Of a stretch of 64,000 bases of DNA, positions 28,138-38,017 are shown piece by piece. Every line of letters starts with the position of its first letter. Position 1 is the first letter of the stretch. The DNA lies in the NCBI GenBank assembly GCA_029243395.1, contig JAQWSE010000007.1, forward strand, positions 69,690 through 133,689, written 5' to 3'. This DNA comes from Paracoccaceae bacterium. Its GTDB lineage: Bacteria; Pseudomonadota; Alphaproteobacteria; Rhodobacterales; Rhodobacteraceae. Under the pieces are notes generated by a model, which was not told the origin of the DNA, ran no database searches, and saw nothing but the letters and a program-made list of their open reading frames with translations. The position numbers and the translations under genes were made by a program.

Positions 28138-28470
28138 TTTAACACCAATTAAATAATTATAACAATTCTATCAACTTTCACCTTATCAACAAATCCCATA
28201 AATTTTACCCAAAAATCTATATTGAACTCAATTCTTTTGAAACATGTGACTTAGCAATCATTTTTTATGTCCTTTGCGCTTAGTAATCAAGTAAAGACTT
28301 TGCTAACTTTCAACTTCGTTAATATCTTTCATTTGAAAAAACCTCAATTTCTGAACTCAGGGGAGCAAAAGTCCTCTGCAGAAAGGATGCCAAGTAAAAA
28401 GCTGTTCTAATAAAAATTAATCAAATCCATCAATTGCTATAGATTTTTTAGTTTAACAAGGATTTACTAA
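28138..28470. other. 333-bp gap between gloB and clpA, no gene seen
   Basis: I looked here for clpS, which commonly precedes clpA, and found no reading frame with its NDD...TPMEFV or H..G motifs on either strand. A 6-bp stem (AGGGGA with TCCTCT around 28360-28378) has no T-tract and is not a convincing terminator. The gap presumably holds the clpA promoter. Confidence 0.5.
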
Positions 28471-29238
28471 CTAAAAAATGTCTCTCCTTCTTCTCAATTC
28501 GGCCAGAACATTGGAATCATTTTGCTGACTCATTCCCAAAAGTCTTTTTAAATTGTGATTTCCCGATCTCACAAAGGGATTGGTATCTAACTCTGATTCA
28601 ATTGTACTAGGAACTGTAGGAAGACCATTTGACCTTAGCTCTCTGATCAGGGAACCTCTTTCTTGGAGTTTTTTATTGTTGGGATCTATAGAGAGGGCAA
28701 ATTGGGCATTTTTTTCACTGTATTCATGTCCACTATAAATCTTAGTTTGAGGTGGAAGTCCGCAAAATTTTTGCAATGTGTCCCACATAATTTCGGGACT
28801 ACCTTCAAAAAGTCGCCCGCACCCGAGTGTCATTAAGGAATCTCCCGAAAAAATAGAAGATAGTTCTTTGGAGTATAGGGCTATGTGACCAATAGTATGC
28901 CCGTATACTTCCATCACCAAGAATTCTATATTACCTAGGTAAAATTTGTCGTTTTCTTTTAGTTCTACATCCAGGACTGGTAATCTGTTTGTGTCTGCAG
29001 TTGCGCCATAAACGCTAGCCTGATATGATCTAAGGAGCTCTCCTAAACCTGCTACATGATCGGAATGATGGTGGGTTAGGACTATCTTTTCCAAATTCCA
29101 GGCCCTTTTATCTAAAACTTTGATGATGGGTTTTGCTTCAGGGACATCTATTAGACAGGTTTTGTTTTGGGCTGGGTTGTGAATGAGGTAGGCATAATTG
29201 TCTTCCAGACAAGGTACTGTTACAATCTCTATTGTCAC
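28471..29238 (-). CDS. gloB: hydroxyacylglutathione hydrolase (glyoxalase II)
   Basis: Hydrolyses S-lactoylglutathione to lactate and glutathione, the second step of methylglyoxal removal. The 255-residue metallo-beta-lactamase-fold protein has the metal motif THHHSDHVAGLG, a second His in VYGHTIGHIALY, Asp in FSGDSLMTLGCGRLFEG and His in YSGHEYSEKNAQFAL, the set of glyoxalase II ligands, plus the C-terminal glutathione-site domain (FVRSGN). It diverges from a methyltransferase gene 109 bases away, an arrangement common in alphaproteobacteria. Confidence 0.94.
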   Translation of the reverse strand: MTIEIVTVPCLEDNYAYLIHNPAQNKTCLIDVPEAKPIIKVLDKRAWNLEKIVLTHHHSDHVAGLGELLRSYQASVYGATADTNRLPVLDVELKENDKFYLGNIEFLVMEVYGHTIGHIALYSKELSSIFSGDSLMTLGCGRLFEGSPEIMWDTLQKFCGLPPQTKIYSGHEYSEKNAQFALSIDPNNKKLQERGSLIRELRSNGLPTVPSTIESELDTNPFVRSGNHNLKRLLGMSQQNDSNVLAELRRRRDIF

Positions 29239-29347
29239 TTTATTTTTCCTTCAGAATAAGTATTAATTTGATGGTTATTACTGTAACTTGTTATGGGATA
29301 AAGCCAAACAGTTAATATGGGTTGAATAAATTCGAAATGGGGTATAG

Positions 29348-30139
29348 GTGCATTTAGCTTTCTCAGATATTCAGACTTTCTACTCAAAAACAGAGTTAGG
29401 TTCTATCACTAGCCGGTTTATCAACGATTCGATAAAGGGAATGGACAATTTTATCGTCCATAACGCAGAACGAGAAGTATTAGTTGGTTACGGTTATTCA
29501 ATCCCATATATGAAAACATTAATCCGACCTTTATCACAATCGATGTGTTTGATGGGTGAGAAGCAAGGTGCAGTCAGATGGCCAGAAAATGTTGCCAATA
29601 GGACAATGTTGATAGAGCAGTCTCAGTGGCCTTTAGAGTCTGAAACGGCCAATATTGTCATGATGATTCATGGTTTGGAAACTTGTGAAAACCCTAATGA
29701 ACTTCTTGAAGAGGCATGGCGAGTATTAGTCCCGGAAGGTTATTTGCTGGTGGCAGTCTCTAATAGGACTGGCTTTTGGGCAAGATCTGATTTGACACCC
29801 TTTGGTCATGGAAGACCTTATAGTTGGTCCCAGCTAACTCGATTGCTAGGTGCAAATAAATTTCAGATCATTCTTTCTCAAGCCTCCCTCTTTACGCCTC
29901 CTTCTTCGAGAAAGTTTTTTTTAAAGGCTTCTCCATTGCTAGAAAGGGTTGGTAAGAAATATGGAACTAAGGTAATGGGAGGAGTGATAATTATGTTAGC
30001 AAAAAAACAAATTCATGTACCTACCACTATCAAAATAAGTGATTCAATAAAGGTTCCTCTTGGTCTTATTGATGGATTAATTGATCCTAAACCAAAACCA
30101 GTACCTAATGATCAGATTCGTTGTGATAATAAAAAATAG
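29348..30139 (+). CDS. SAM-dependent methyltransferase (type 11-like)
   Basis: A 263-residue protein with a degenerate Rossmann methyltransferase fold: LVGYGYSIPYMKTL replaces the usual GCG.G motif I, SETANIVMMIHGLE corresponds to the D.V....L.H motif, and LLEEAWRVLVPEGYLLVAVSN is the typical post-motif strand with a conserved leader. Its position divergent from gloB is conserved in alphaproteobacteria. The start is GTG with GGGG about 6 bases upstream. Substrate unknown. Motif I keeps the glycines, so SAM binding is plausible but not certain. Confidence 0.75.
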   Translation: MHLAFSDIQTFYSKTELGSITSRFINDSIKGMDNFIVHNAEREVLVGYGYSIPYMKTLIRPLSQSMCLMGEKQGAVRWPENVANRTMLIEQSQWPLESETANIVMMIHGLETCENPNELLEEAWRVLVPEGYLLVAVSNRTGFWARSDLTPFGHGRPYSWSQLTRLLGANKFQIILSQASLFTPPSSRKFFLKASPLLERVGKKYGTKVMGGVIIMLAKKQIHVPTTIKISDSIKVPLGLIDGLIDPKPKPVPNDQIRCDNKK

Positions 30140-30260
30140 AATAAGACTTTTGATTACAGGTAGATAGTTTGGTTTTTCTAACATGCGGAAAATAATCGTG
30201 TTTCTTTAAATACTGCACTTGCATGGAGGTTATCGCTCTGATATCACGTCGATATGGCCT

Positions 30261-30283
30261 GGCCAGTCTTTTATTGACTAGCC
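30261..30283 (+). other. stem-loop in the atp operon leader
   Basis: GGCCAGTC (30261-30268) and GACTAGCC (30276-30283) pair in 7 of 8 positions around a 7-base loop, about 50 bases before atpH. No T-run follows, so it is not a simple terminator. The hexamers GACTAG, AACTAG and GACTAG recur at 30276, 30294 and 30309. Role unknown. Confidence 0.35.
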
Positions 30284-30316
30284 GATTATGAGTAACTAGA
30301 TTTATCTGACTAGTGG

Positions 30317-30324
30317 TAGGAGAG
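30317..30324 (+). promoter_or_regulatory. ribosome binding site that decides the atpH TTG start
   Basis: TAGGAGAG ends 6 bases before TTG at 30331 and lies downstream of the alternative GTG at 30313, which has no comparable site. It supports TTG initiation for the first gene of the ATP synthase operon. Confidence 0.65.
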
Positions 30325-30330
30325 ATTAAG

Positions 30331-30891
30331 TTGGGTACAGATTCTTCCTTAACTATGGACGCTGCGTTCAGGTATGCAAATGCTTTGTTCCATTTAGGCA
30401 AAGAAACCAAATCTGTTGAACAGTATGAGAAGGATCTGGATAGGCTATTAGAGCTAGTTAACAACGTTGAAAATTTATCAGATTTCATAAAATCCCCTCT
30501 CTATTCTGGGGATATCCAAATAAATGTCATGCGGAGTATTGGGGAAAGGCTAGGTTTGTCAGAAGATGTTGCTAGTACGGTACTATTGATGGCGTCTAAG
30601 AGGAGATTATTTGCTTTGAAGGAAATGATAGCACACTTCAAAGGACTTTGTAGACAGCATAGAAATGAGATAATAGTTGAGGTTTCCAGCACATCGGAGT
30701 TGACTGATGCTTTACAGAAAAAAATCAAGAATACTATCAGTGCCAATATTGACAGGAAAGTAGTTATTAAATCAAACTGTGATCCAGGACTTCTGGGAGG
30801 CCTGGTTGTAAAAATAGGATCGAAGATGATAGATACATCGATAAGAGCAAAAATGATTAAACTTAGAAATAATTTGAAAGAGGTTGGATAA
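30331..30891 (+). CDS. atpH: ATP synthase F1 delta subunit
   Basis: Delta joins the F1 head to the peripheral stalk. The 186-residue product has [11 protein letters not shown] near the N-terminus, the family [13 protein letters not shown] segment and the C-terminal [32 protein letters not shown] signature region. I place the start at the TTG at 30331: AGGAG (30318-30322) is 8 bases upstream and the length then fits the family. A GTG at 30313 in frame would leave the binding site inside the gene. The stop overlaps the atpA start (TAATG). In alphaproteobacteria the F1 and F0 operons are separate, as seems to be the case here. Confidence 0.93.
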   Translation: MGTDSSLTMDAAFRYANALFHLGKETKSVEQYEKDLDRLLELVNNVENLSDFIKSPLYSGDIQINVMRSIGERLGLSEDVASTVLLMASKRRLFALKEMIAHFKGLCRQHRNEIIVEVSSTSELTDALQKKIKNTISANIDRKVVIKSNCDPGLLGGLVVKIGSKMIDTSIRAKMIKLRNNLKEVG

Positions 30892-32429
30892 TGAGCATCC
30901 AAGCAGCAGAAATTTCTTCAATATTGAAGGAACAAATTAAAAATTTTGGAAAAGAAACTGAAGTTGCCGAGGTAGGCAGAGTATTGTCTGTGGGAGATGG
31001 CATAGCCAGGGTTTTTGGTCTGGAAAATGTACAAGCTGGAGAGATGGTAGAATTTCCGGGAAACATAAGAGGTATGGCTCTCAATCTTGAGATAGACAAT
31101 GTTGGGGTTGTTATTTTCGGTTCTGATAGAGATATAAAAGAAGGCGATCTGGTCAAAAGGACTGAAGCTATAGTCGATGTCCCGGTCGGAGACGAACTTT
31201 TGGGTAGAGTGGTAGACGGTTTAGGAAATCCTCTAGATGGGAAAGGTCCTATAAAGACGGCAAAAAGATCGGTTGCTGACGTTAAAGCCCCTGGAATTAT
31301 ACCACGAAAGTCAGTTCATGAGCCAATGGCAACAGGGTTGAAGTCAGTAGATTCTTTGATTCCAATAGGCAGAGGCCAAAGAGAATTAATTATTGGTGAC
31401 CGGCAAACAGGAAAAACGGCAATTGCGCTGGATGCTATTCTAAACCAAAAATCTTATAATGAGGCAGCCGGAAAAGATGAGAGTAAGAAATTATACTGCG
31501 TGTATGTAGCTATAGGACAAAAAAGATCAACGGTAGCACAACTTGTTAAAAAATTAGAAGAAAGTGGTGCCTTAGAATATACAATTGTTGTGGCAGCAAC
31601 AGCCTCTGACCCGGCGCCGATGCAGTTTTTAGCTCCATATTCAGCGACATCAATGGCAGAACATTTTAGAGACAACGGTCGTCATGCATTAATTATATAC
31701 GACGACTTGTCTAAGCAAGCTGTAGCTTATCGGCAAATGTCCTTACTATTAAGACGCCCACCAGGCCGGGAAGCTTATCCTGGGGATGTTTTTTATTTGC
31801 ACTCAAGGCTATTAGAGCGTTCTGCAAAGTTGAACGAGGATCATGGAGCAGGTTCTTTGACAGCTCTCCCGATAATTGAAACCCAAGGAGGGGATGTTTC
31901 AGCATTTATCCCCACCAATGTGATTTCTATTACTGATGGCCAGATATTTTTGGAAACAGAATTGTTTTACCAAGGCATTAGACCGGCTGTTAACACGGGA
32001 TTATCAGTTTCTAGAGTGGGTTCTTCAGCTCAAACAAAGGCTATGAAGTCCGTGGCAGGATCTATTAAGCTAGAATTGGCACAGTATCGAGAAATGGCGG
32101 CTTTTGCTCAATTTGGTTCTGATCTTGATGCATCAACTCAAGCCTTGCTCAATAGGGGCGCTAGGTTAACCGAAGTGTTAAAACAGGCGCAATATTCTCC
32201 ACTTACCAGTGCAGAGCAAGTAGTTGTAATTTATTCAGGTACGGCGGGTTATTTAGATGATATAGATGTAAGCGATGTCACTCGATTTGAGAAAGGTTTG
32301 GTTGATCATCTCCGAAGCGATTGCCAGGACCTACTTTCAGACCTTACTAATAATGACCGAAAAGTTGATGGTGAGCTAGAGACTTCTATCAAGGACTCAA
32401 TCGAGGGTTTCAAGAATAAATTCTCCTAA
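30891..32429 (+). CDS. atpA: ATP synthase F1 alpha subunit
   Basis: Forms the alpha3beta3 ring of F1 with the non-catalytic nucleotide sites. The 512-residue protein has the P-loop GDRQTGKT at 169-176 (same numbering as E. coli), the ATP synthase alpha/beta signature near [17 protein letters not shown] with the arginine finger in SVSRVGS, and normal domain order. It starts within the atpH stop codon (TAATG) and is followed by atpG after 34 bases. Confidence 0.98.
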   Translation: MSIQAAEISSILKEQIKNFGKETEVAEVGRVLSVGDGIARVFGLENVQAGEMVEFPGNIRGMALNLEIDNVGVVIFGSDRDIKEGDLVKRTEAIVDVPVGDELLGRVVDGLGNPLDGKGPIKTAKRSVADVKAPGIIPRKSVHEPMATGLKSVDSLIPIGRGQRELIIGDRQTGKTAIALDAILNQKSYNEAAGKDESKKLYCVYVAIGQKRSTVAQLVKKLEESGALEYTIVVAATASDPAPMQFLAPYSATSMAEHFRDNGRHALIIYDDLSKQAVAYRQMSLLLRRPPGREAYPGDVFYLHSRLLERSAKLNEDHGAGSLTALPIIETQGGDVSAFIPTNVISITDGQIFLETELFYQGIRPAVNTGLSVSRVGSSAQTKAMKSVAGSIKLELAQYREMAAFAQFGSDLDASTQALLNRGARLTEVLKQAQYSPLTSAEQVVVIYSGTAGYLDDIDVSDVTRFEKGLVDHLRSDCQDLLSDLTNNDRKVDGELETSIKDSIEGFKNKFS

Positions 32430-32463
32430 ACGGGAGTAAGGTTTCTCATTTGGAGATTTAAAT

Positions 32464-33348
32464 ATGCCTAATCTTAAAGATCTTAAAATCCGAATAGAAA
32501 GTGTTAAATCTACGCGGAAGATAACTAAGGCAATGCAGATGGTAGCGGCAGCTAAACTTCGTAAAGCACAAGAGGCCGCAGAAGAAGCTCGACCTTATGC
32601 TAGCCGGATGGCAAAAGTATTGGACAAACTTACTAGTTCTAATTTGGATACAACAACAGGATCACCATTATTAATTGGGGCCGGTAAAAGTGAAAAGTAT
32701 CTTGTCATTGTTGCAACTTCTGAAAGGGGTCTTTGTGGAGCTTTTAATTCTTCTATAGTGAGGTTAGCCAAGAGTCATATATCTAATTTGTTATCAGATG
32801 GTAAAAGTATAGAAATACTGACTATAGGTAAGAAGGGTCGAGAGCAATTAAAACGAGAGTTTGGTGATTCAATGATAGACCATGTAGATCTTTCACAAAT
32901 CAAAAAGATGACCTATGAAGAAGCTTCTATAATCTCAGGAAAGATCTTAGAAAAATTTTCTAAACGAGATTTTGATGTTGCGATTATTTTCTACAATCAA
33001 TTTGAGTCAGTAATCTCACAAGTGCCCAAATGTCAGCAGTTAATACCGTTTGAAAGAAAGGCTGAAACTGATACTGACAGTGAGGTGGAGGAATTGAGTT
33101 ATTTTTATGAGCCTGATGAACAGGAGATAATGGAAGATCTGTTACCTAAGGCAATTACCGCCAAGATTTTTACAGCTTTGTTAGAAAATGGTGCGTCAGA
33201 ACAAGGCGCAAGAATGTCAGCTATGGATAATGCGACCAGGAACGCTGGTGAAATGATAGATAAACTGACCATCCAGTTTAATAGATCTAGACAAGCAGCA
33301 ATTACAAACGAATTGATAGAAATTATTTCCGGTGCGGAAGCACTTTAG
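32464..33348 (+). CDS. atpG: ATP synthase F1 gamma subunit
   Basis: Gamma is the rotating central shaft. The 294-residue protein begins with the conserved LKDLKIRIESVKSTRKITKAMQ-type helix, has TSERGLCGAFNSS and ends with the family helix containing MDNATRNAGEMIDKL and NRSRQAAITNELIEII. Around residues 200-225 there is an acidic stretch before YFYEPD, in the usual position of the variable loop. The atpD start follows after 6-18 bases. Confidence 0.97.
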   Translation: MPNLKDLKIRIESVKSTRKITKAMQMVAAAKLRKAQEAAEEARPYASRMAKVLDKLTSSNLDTTTGSPLLIGAGKSEKYLVIVATSERGLCGAFNSSIVRLAKSHISNLLSDGKSIEILTIGKKGREQLKREFGDSMIDHVDLSQIKKMTYEEASIISGKILEKFSKRDFDVAIIFYNQFESVISQVPKCQQLIPFERKAETDTDSEVEELSYFYEPDEQEIMEDLLPKAITAKIFTALLENGASEQGARMSAMDNATRNAGEMIDKLTIQFNRSRQAAITNELIEIISGAEAL

Positions 33349-34791
<1,443 letters not shown>

Positions 34792-34801
34792 CAATTTTAT
34801 T

Positions 34802-35203
34802 ATGAGTGAAGATAGATTTAATTTTGAATTAGTTACCCCGGAAAAGGTCTTAGTTTCAAGAGAGGTGGAATCCGTTTGCATCCCTGGAGTGGAAGGTGAT
34901 ATGACCATTCTTGCCAATCATTCAGCTCTCGCGACAGCTATAAGACCGGGATATCTAAAAGTCGAAGAATCTGGTAAGTCAGAAACTTATTTTTTGGCTG
35001 GGGGATTCGTGGAAATTTCTCAAAAAGAAGTCATTTTACTTGCTGAAAAGGCTGCTCTAGAATCAGATGTTTCTGTTGAAATAATAACAGACTTGATACA
35101 AAAGACAGAGCAGGCATTGGAACATGCTTCAGAACTCCAAAAATGTGTTCTAGCTAAAAAATTGAATGATTTAAAATCCATTAAAGATCAGTTGCAAAAG
35201 TAG
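34802..35203 (+). CDS. atpC: ATP synthase F1 epsilon subunit
   Basis: Epsilon binds gamma and inhibits wasteful ATP hydrolysis. The 133-residue protein has the N-terminal beta-sandwich with FELVTPEKVL, the PGVEGDMTILANHS motif and the GFVEISQKEVILLAE strand, followed by a C-terminal helical region. It begins 10 bases after atpD. An MFS transporter gene starts one base after its stop. Confidence 0.95.
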   Translation: MSEDRFNFELVTPEKVLVSREVESVCIPGVEGDMTILANHSALATAIRPGYLKVEESGKSETYFLAGGFVEISQKEVILLAEKAALESDVSVEIITDLIQKTEQALEHASELQKCVLAKKLNDLKSIKDQLQK

Positions 35204-35204
35204 C

Positions 35205-36446
35205 GTGTTTGGAGCTAACAGAGCAGTTTTTTTTATTTTCGTTACAGTTGTTTTAGATATCAGCGGTCTAATGATCATTTTTCCGATAATGCCTGATATT
35301 CTTCGTTTAGTGGGTAAACTAACAATATCTGATGCGGCAGTATGGGGTGGGATTTTATATGCCTCATATGCCCTGATGCAATTTTTATTTTCTCCAATTA
35401 TAGGAAATTTGTCTGATGCGTTTGGTCGTAGACCTGTCATTCTAGCGGCATTGGTTTTAATGGCTTTGGATTATCTTATCTTAGGTTTTGCTTCTGTGCT
35501 TTGGATTTTTGTCATCGGAAGAATGGTTGGTGGTATAGCGGGTGGAACGGTACCAACTGCTTTTGCTTACTTAGCAGATATATCTAACTCAGAAAATAAA
35601 GCCAAAAATTTTGGTCTTGTTGGAGCGGCATTTGGGGTAGGCTTTGTCCTTGGGCCATTCATGGGGGGCATGCTAGGTGAGATCGATTTTCGTCTACCAT
35701 TTTTTTTCTCCGCTGGGCTATCTTTTCTTACTTTTTTTCTTTGTTTTCTTTATTTACCTGAATCCCTTGATACTAGGAAAAGAAGAAAATTTCGATTCAG
35801 TGACTTGAACCCTTTCGCTTCATTAAGGAAGGCCTTTCTCTTTCGAGATTTAAGAATAATGTTTTTGTGTTTTTTCGTTATAAGTCTCGCTCATTGGGTA
35901 TACCCAGCAATTTGGAGCTTTTGGAGTAAGGAGGTTTTTAACTGGGGCCCTGGGTTAATAGGAGTTTCTTTGGCTTGCTATGGACTAGGTGTGGCTTTTG
36001 TACAGGGCTTTGTAATTCGCATGAGGTTTGTTAGTCATTTGGGACCTAAGAAAGTGGTTGTTTTCTCTCTAGTTATAGGTGCTATTGCTTTGACTGGATT
36101 TGGCTTTGCTAATGTGGCCTGGATGGTTTTTGCATTGATTCCTATAGCGGTAATGTCAGAACTAATGAACCCCACTCTTGATAGCTTTGTTTCCAATCAA
36201 GTCTCAGACACTAAACAAGGCTTGTTACAAGGGATACTTTCTAGTATCAATGCTCTTACTTCTGTAATTAGCCCATTGATAATGACCTTATTATTCAAGC
36301 TTGGAACAATTGATGAAGGAAATCTTTATATTCCAGGGGTGCCATTTTTATTTGCTGCCATATTGCTACTAGCAATCATTTATCCTTTATTAAAATCAAT
36401 GAAATCCCTAGAAAAGGATCCCGAATTGAGAGAGAAATTAATATAA
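35205..36446 (+). CDS. MFS transporter, TetA-like drug:proton antiporter family
   Basis: A 413-residue inner-membrane protein with about 12 hydrophobic segments. It has the MFS loop 2-3 motif GNLSDAFGRRPV (motif A), the DHA1/TetA-type opening FFIFVTVVLDISGLMIIFPIMPD and motif C in VGAAFGVGFVLGPFMGG. The GTG start sits one base after the atpC stop without its own binding site, so it is probably translated by coupling to the ATP synthase operon. Substrate unknown; TetA-like sequence does not by itself mean tetracycline export. prsA converges with one base between the stops. Confidence 0.87.
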   Translation: MFGANRAVFFIFVTVVLDISGLMIIFPIMPDILRLVGKLTISDAAVWGGILYASYALMQFLFSPIIGNLSDAFGRRPVILAALVLMALDYLILGFASVLWIFVIGRMVGGIAGGTVPTAFAYLADISNSENKAKNFGLVGAAFGVGFVLGPFMGGMLGEIDFRLPFFFSAGLSFLTFFLCFLYLPESLDTRKRRKFRFSDLNPFASLRKAFLFRDLRIMFLCFFVISLAHWVYPAIWSFWSKEVFNWGPGLIGVSLACYGLGVAFVQGFVIRMRFVSHLGPKKVVVFSLVIGAIALTGFGFANVAWMVFALIPIAVMSELMNPTLDSFVSNQVSDTKQGLLQGILSSINALTSVISPLIMTLLFKLGTIDEGNLYIPGVPFLFAAILLLAIIYPLLKSMKSLEKDPELREKLI

Positions 36447-36447
36447 T

Positions 36448-37488
36448 TTATGCCTTCTTTTTTCTCTCATGATGATATTTAGGGTAATACGGTTTATAAA
36501 TGGGACTCAATCTTTCGCTATCAAATAGGGAAGAAACTGAATTCCCATGAGCTATATTTAAGACGGCTTGTGCAAATAAGGGTGCTGTCGGTATTAGTCT
36601 TATTTTTTTACTATCCTTGATTTTAGAAATTACGCTTATTGAATCACAAACAACAAGAGAGCTTAGACTCGAACTTTCAATTCTCTTTATTGCAGGATCT
36701 GAGAACACCCCATGAGAGATATAAGCATGCACTTCACTAGCTCCTTTTTCTATTAGTAGGTCTGCTGCTTTAACGAGGGTCCCAGCTGTATCACAAATAT
36801 CATCTACAATTAAGCAGATTTTATTCTTTACTTCTCCAATGACATTCATCGAAGCTACTTCCCCTGGTTGGTTTCGTCTTTTTTCCACTATTGCTAACTC
36901 TGCATTTATTCTTTCTGCCAGGCCTCGTGCTCTTGCAACTCCGCCCACATCTGGTGAGATTACGGTAATCTTATCTGGATCATTAAAATTGTGGAATATA
37001 TCTAATGCAAAGATTGGGGAGGCATATAGGTTGTCCACTGGAATATCAAAAAAACCTTGTATTTGTGCCGAATGTAAATCTAGTGTTAGCACGCGTTCTA
37101 TCCCGGCGCCTGTCAACAAGTTGGCGATTAGTTTGGCGCTTATAGGGGTTCTTGCTTTAGTTCGTCTATCTTGTCTAGCGTAGCCAAAATATGGAATTAC
37201 AGCAGTTATTCTTTTTGCACTGGATCTTCTTAGCGCATCAGTGATTATTAAAAGTTCCATCAGATTATCATTTGCTGGATTTGAAGTAGATTGTATTACA
37301 AACATGTCTTCATTTCTCACATTTTCATACACTTCAACAAAAATTTCCTGGTCGTTAAATTGTTCTACTCGACCTTTCACCAGGTTTATTTGTGTTCTGC
37401 TAAGTGAACTTGCCCAGCTTGCTATACCTTTAGATAGGGTAAGATTGGAATTACCTGAAATAAGTTTCGGTTGGACTACTTCACTCAT
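36448..37488 (-). CDS. prsA: ribose-phosphate pyrophosphokinase (PRPP synthetase)
   Basis: Makes PRPP from ribose 5-phosphate and ATP for purines, pyrimidines, histidine, tryptophan and NAD. Signatures: ISGNSNLTL near the N-terminus, ENVRNEDMFVIQST, VIPYFGYARQDRRTKARTPI with the flexible loop, DLHSAQIQGFFD, and the PRPP-binding loop LIVDDICDTAGTL. At 346 residues it exceeds the usual 310-315 by about nine residues at the N-terminus and about 25 basic, Tyr/Pro/His/Lys-rich residues after SSLFD at the C-terminus. The -10/-35 region upstream contains a perfect palindrome. Confidence 0.96.
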   Translation of the reverse strand: MSEVVQPKLISGNSNLTLSKGIASWASSLSRTQINLVKGRVEQFNDQEIFVEVYENVRNEDMFVIQSTSNPANDNLMELLIITDALRRSSAKRITAVIPYFGYARQDRRTKARTPISAKLIANLLTGAGIERVLTLDLHSAQIQGFFDIPVDNLYASPIFALDIFHNFNDPDKITVISPDVGGVARARGLAERINAELAIVEKRRNQPGEVASMNVIGEVKNKICLIVDDICDTAGTLVKAADLLIEKGASEVHAYISHGVFSDPAIKRIESSSLSSLVVCDSISVISKIKDSKKIRLIPTAPLFAQAVLNIAHGNSVSSLFDSERLSPIYKPYYPKYHHERKKKA

Positions 37489-37526
37489 CTATGTACCCCT
37501 GATTTTGGATAGTTTTAACTTTCAAC

Positions 37527-37556
37527 ATCATAGCTAAAGGTATACCTTTATAGCAA
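37527..37556 (-). promoter_or_regulatory. candidate prsA promoter with a 16-bp palindrome in the spacer
   Basis: On the minus strand TTGCTA (37556-37551) and TATGAT (37532-37527) are 18 bases apart, and the perfect palindrome TAAAGGTATACCTTTA (37550-37535) fills nearly the whole spacer. Transcription would begin around 37519, about 30 bases before the prsA ATG. A dyad in this place is the layout used by regulators that bind between -35 and -10. The regulator is unknown and the promoter is by consensus only. Confidence 0.45.
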
Positions 37557-37576
37557 GTTATATCGAATAAATAAGC

Positions 37577-38017
37577 TCAGCTTTCAGCAATAAAATTTTC
37601 ATAATCCTCTTCTGCCACAAACAGTTCGTTTATAGCCAAATTTTGGATGGAGTTTCCAGTTCTATGGACACTATCGTGATCTTTGCTATTAAGGTGATGC
37701 CAGCTAGGCAAATCCTTTTTTTCCTTTACGAGACGATAAGCACATGAATTTGGCAACCATTTCGCCACTTGTTCAAGATTATCAGGGGCCAAAATAAGGC
37801 AGTCATGCTTTTTTTTCTTTCTGGAATTGTAGACTTTACATTTACAAGATTTTGTATTGAGAAATTGACAAGCCAGGCTAGTGTAAAATGGAACCGATTG
37901 GGCATTATTTTGTAACTTAATCAAACAGCACTTTCCGCATCCATCGCAAATTGCTTCCCACTCTTCTTTGGTTAATAGTTCTACTGGTATATTTTTCCAA
38001 AAGTTTTTTCTCATCAT
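37577..38017 (-). CDS. YcgN-like cysteine-cluster protein (UPF0260)
   Basis: A 146-residue cytoplasmic protein with the metal-binding cluster CDGCGKCCLIKL near residue 29, then CQFLNTKSCKCKVYNSR and DCLIL, a pattern of the YcgN/YkgJ family (CxxCxxCC), likely to bind iron or zinc. The C-terminal SWHHLNSKDHDSVH segment also matches YcgN. Function of the family is unknown. It overlaps the end of ribF by 4 bases (ATGA) and is probably co-translated with it. Confidence 0.87.
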   Translation of the reverse strand: MMRKNFWKNIPVELLTKEEWEAICDGCGKCCLIKLQNNAQSVPFYTSLACQFLNTKSCKCKVYNSRKKKKHDCLILAPDNLEQVAKWLPNSCAYRLVKEKKDLPSWHHLNSKDHDSVHRTGNSIQNLAINELFVAEEDYENFIAES

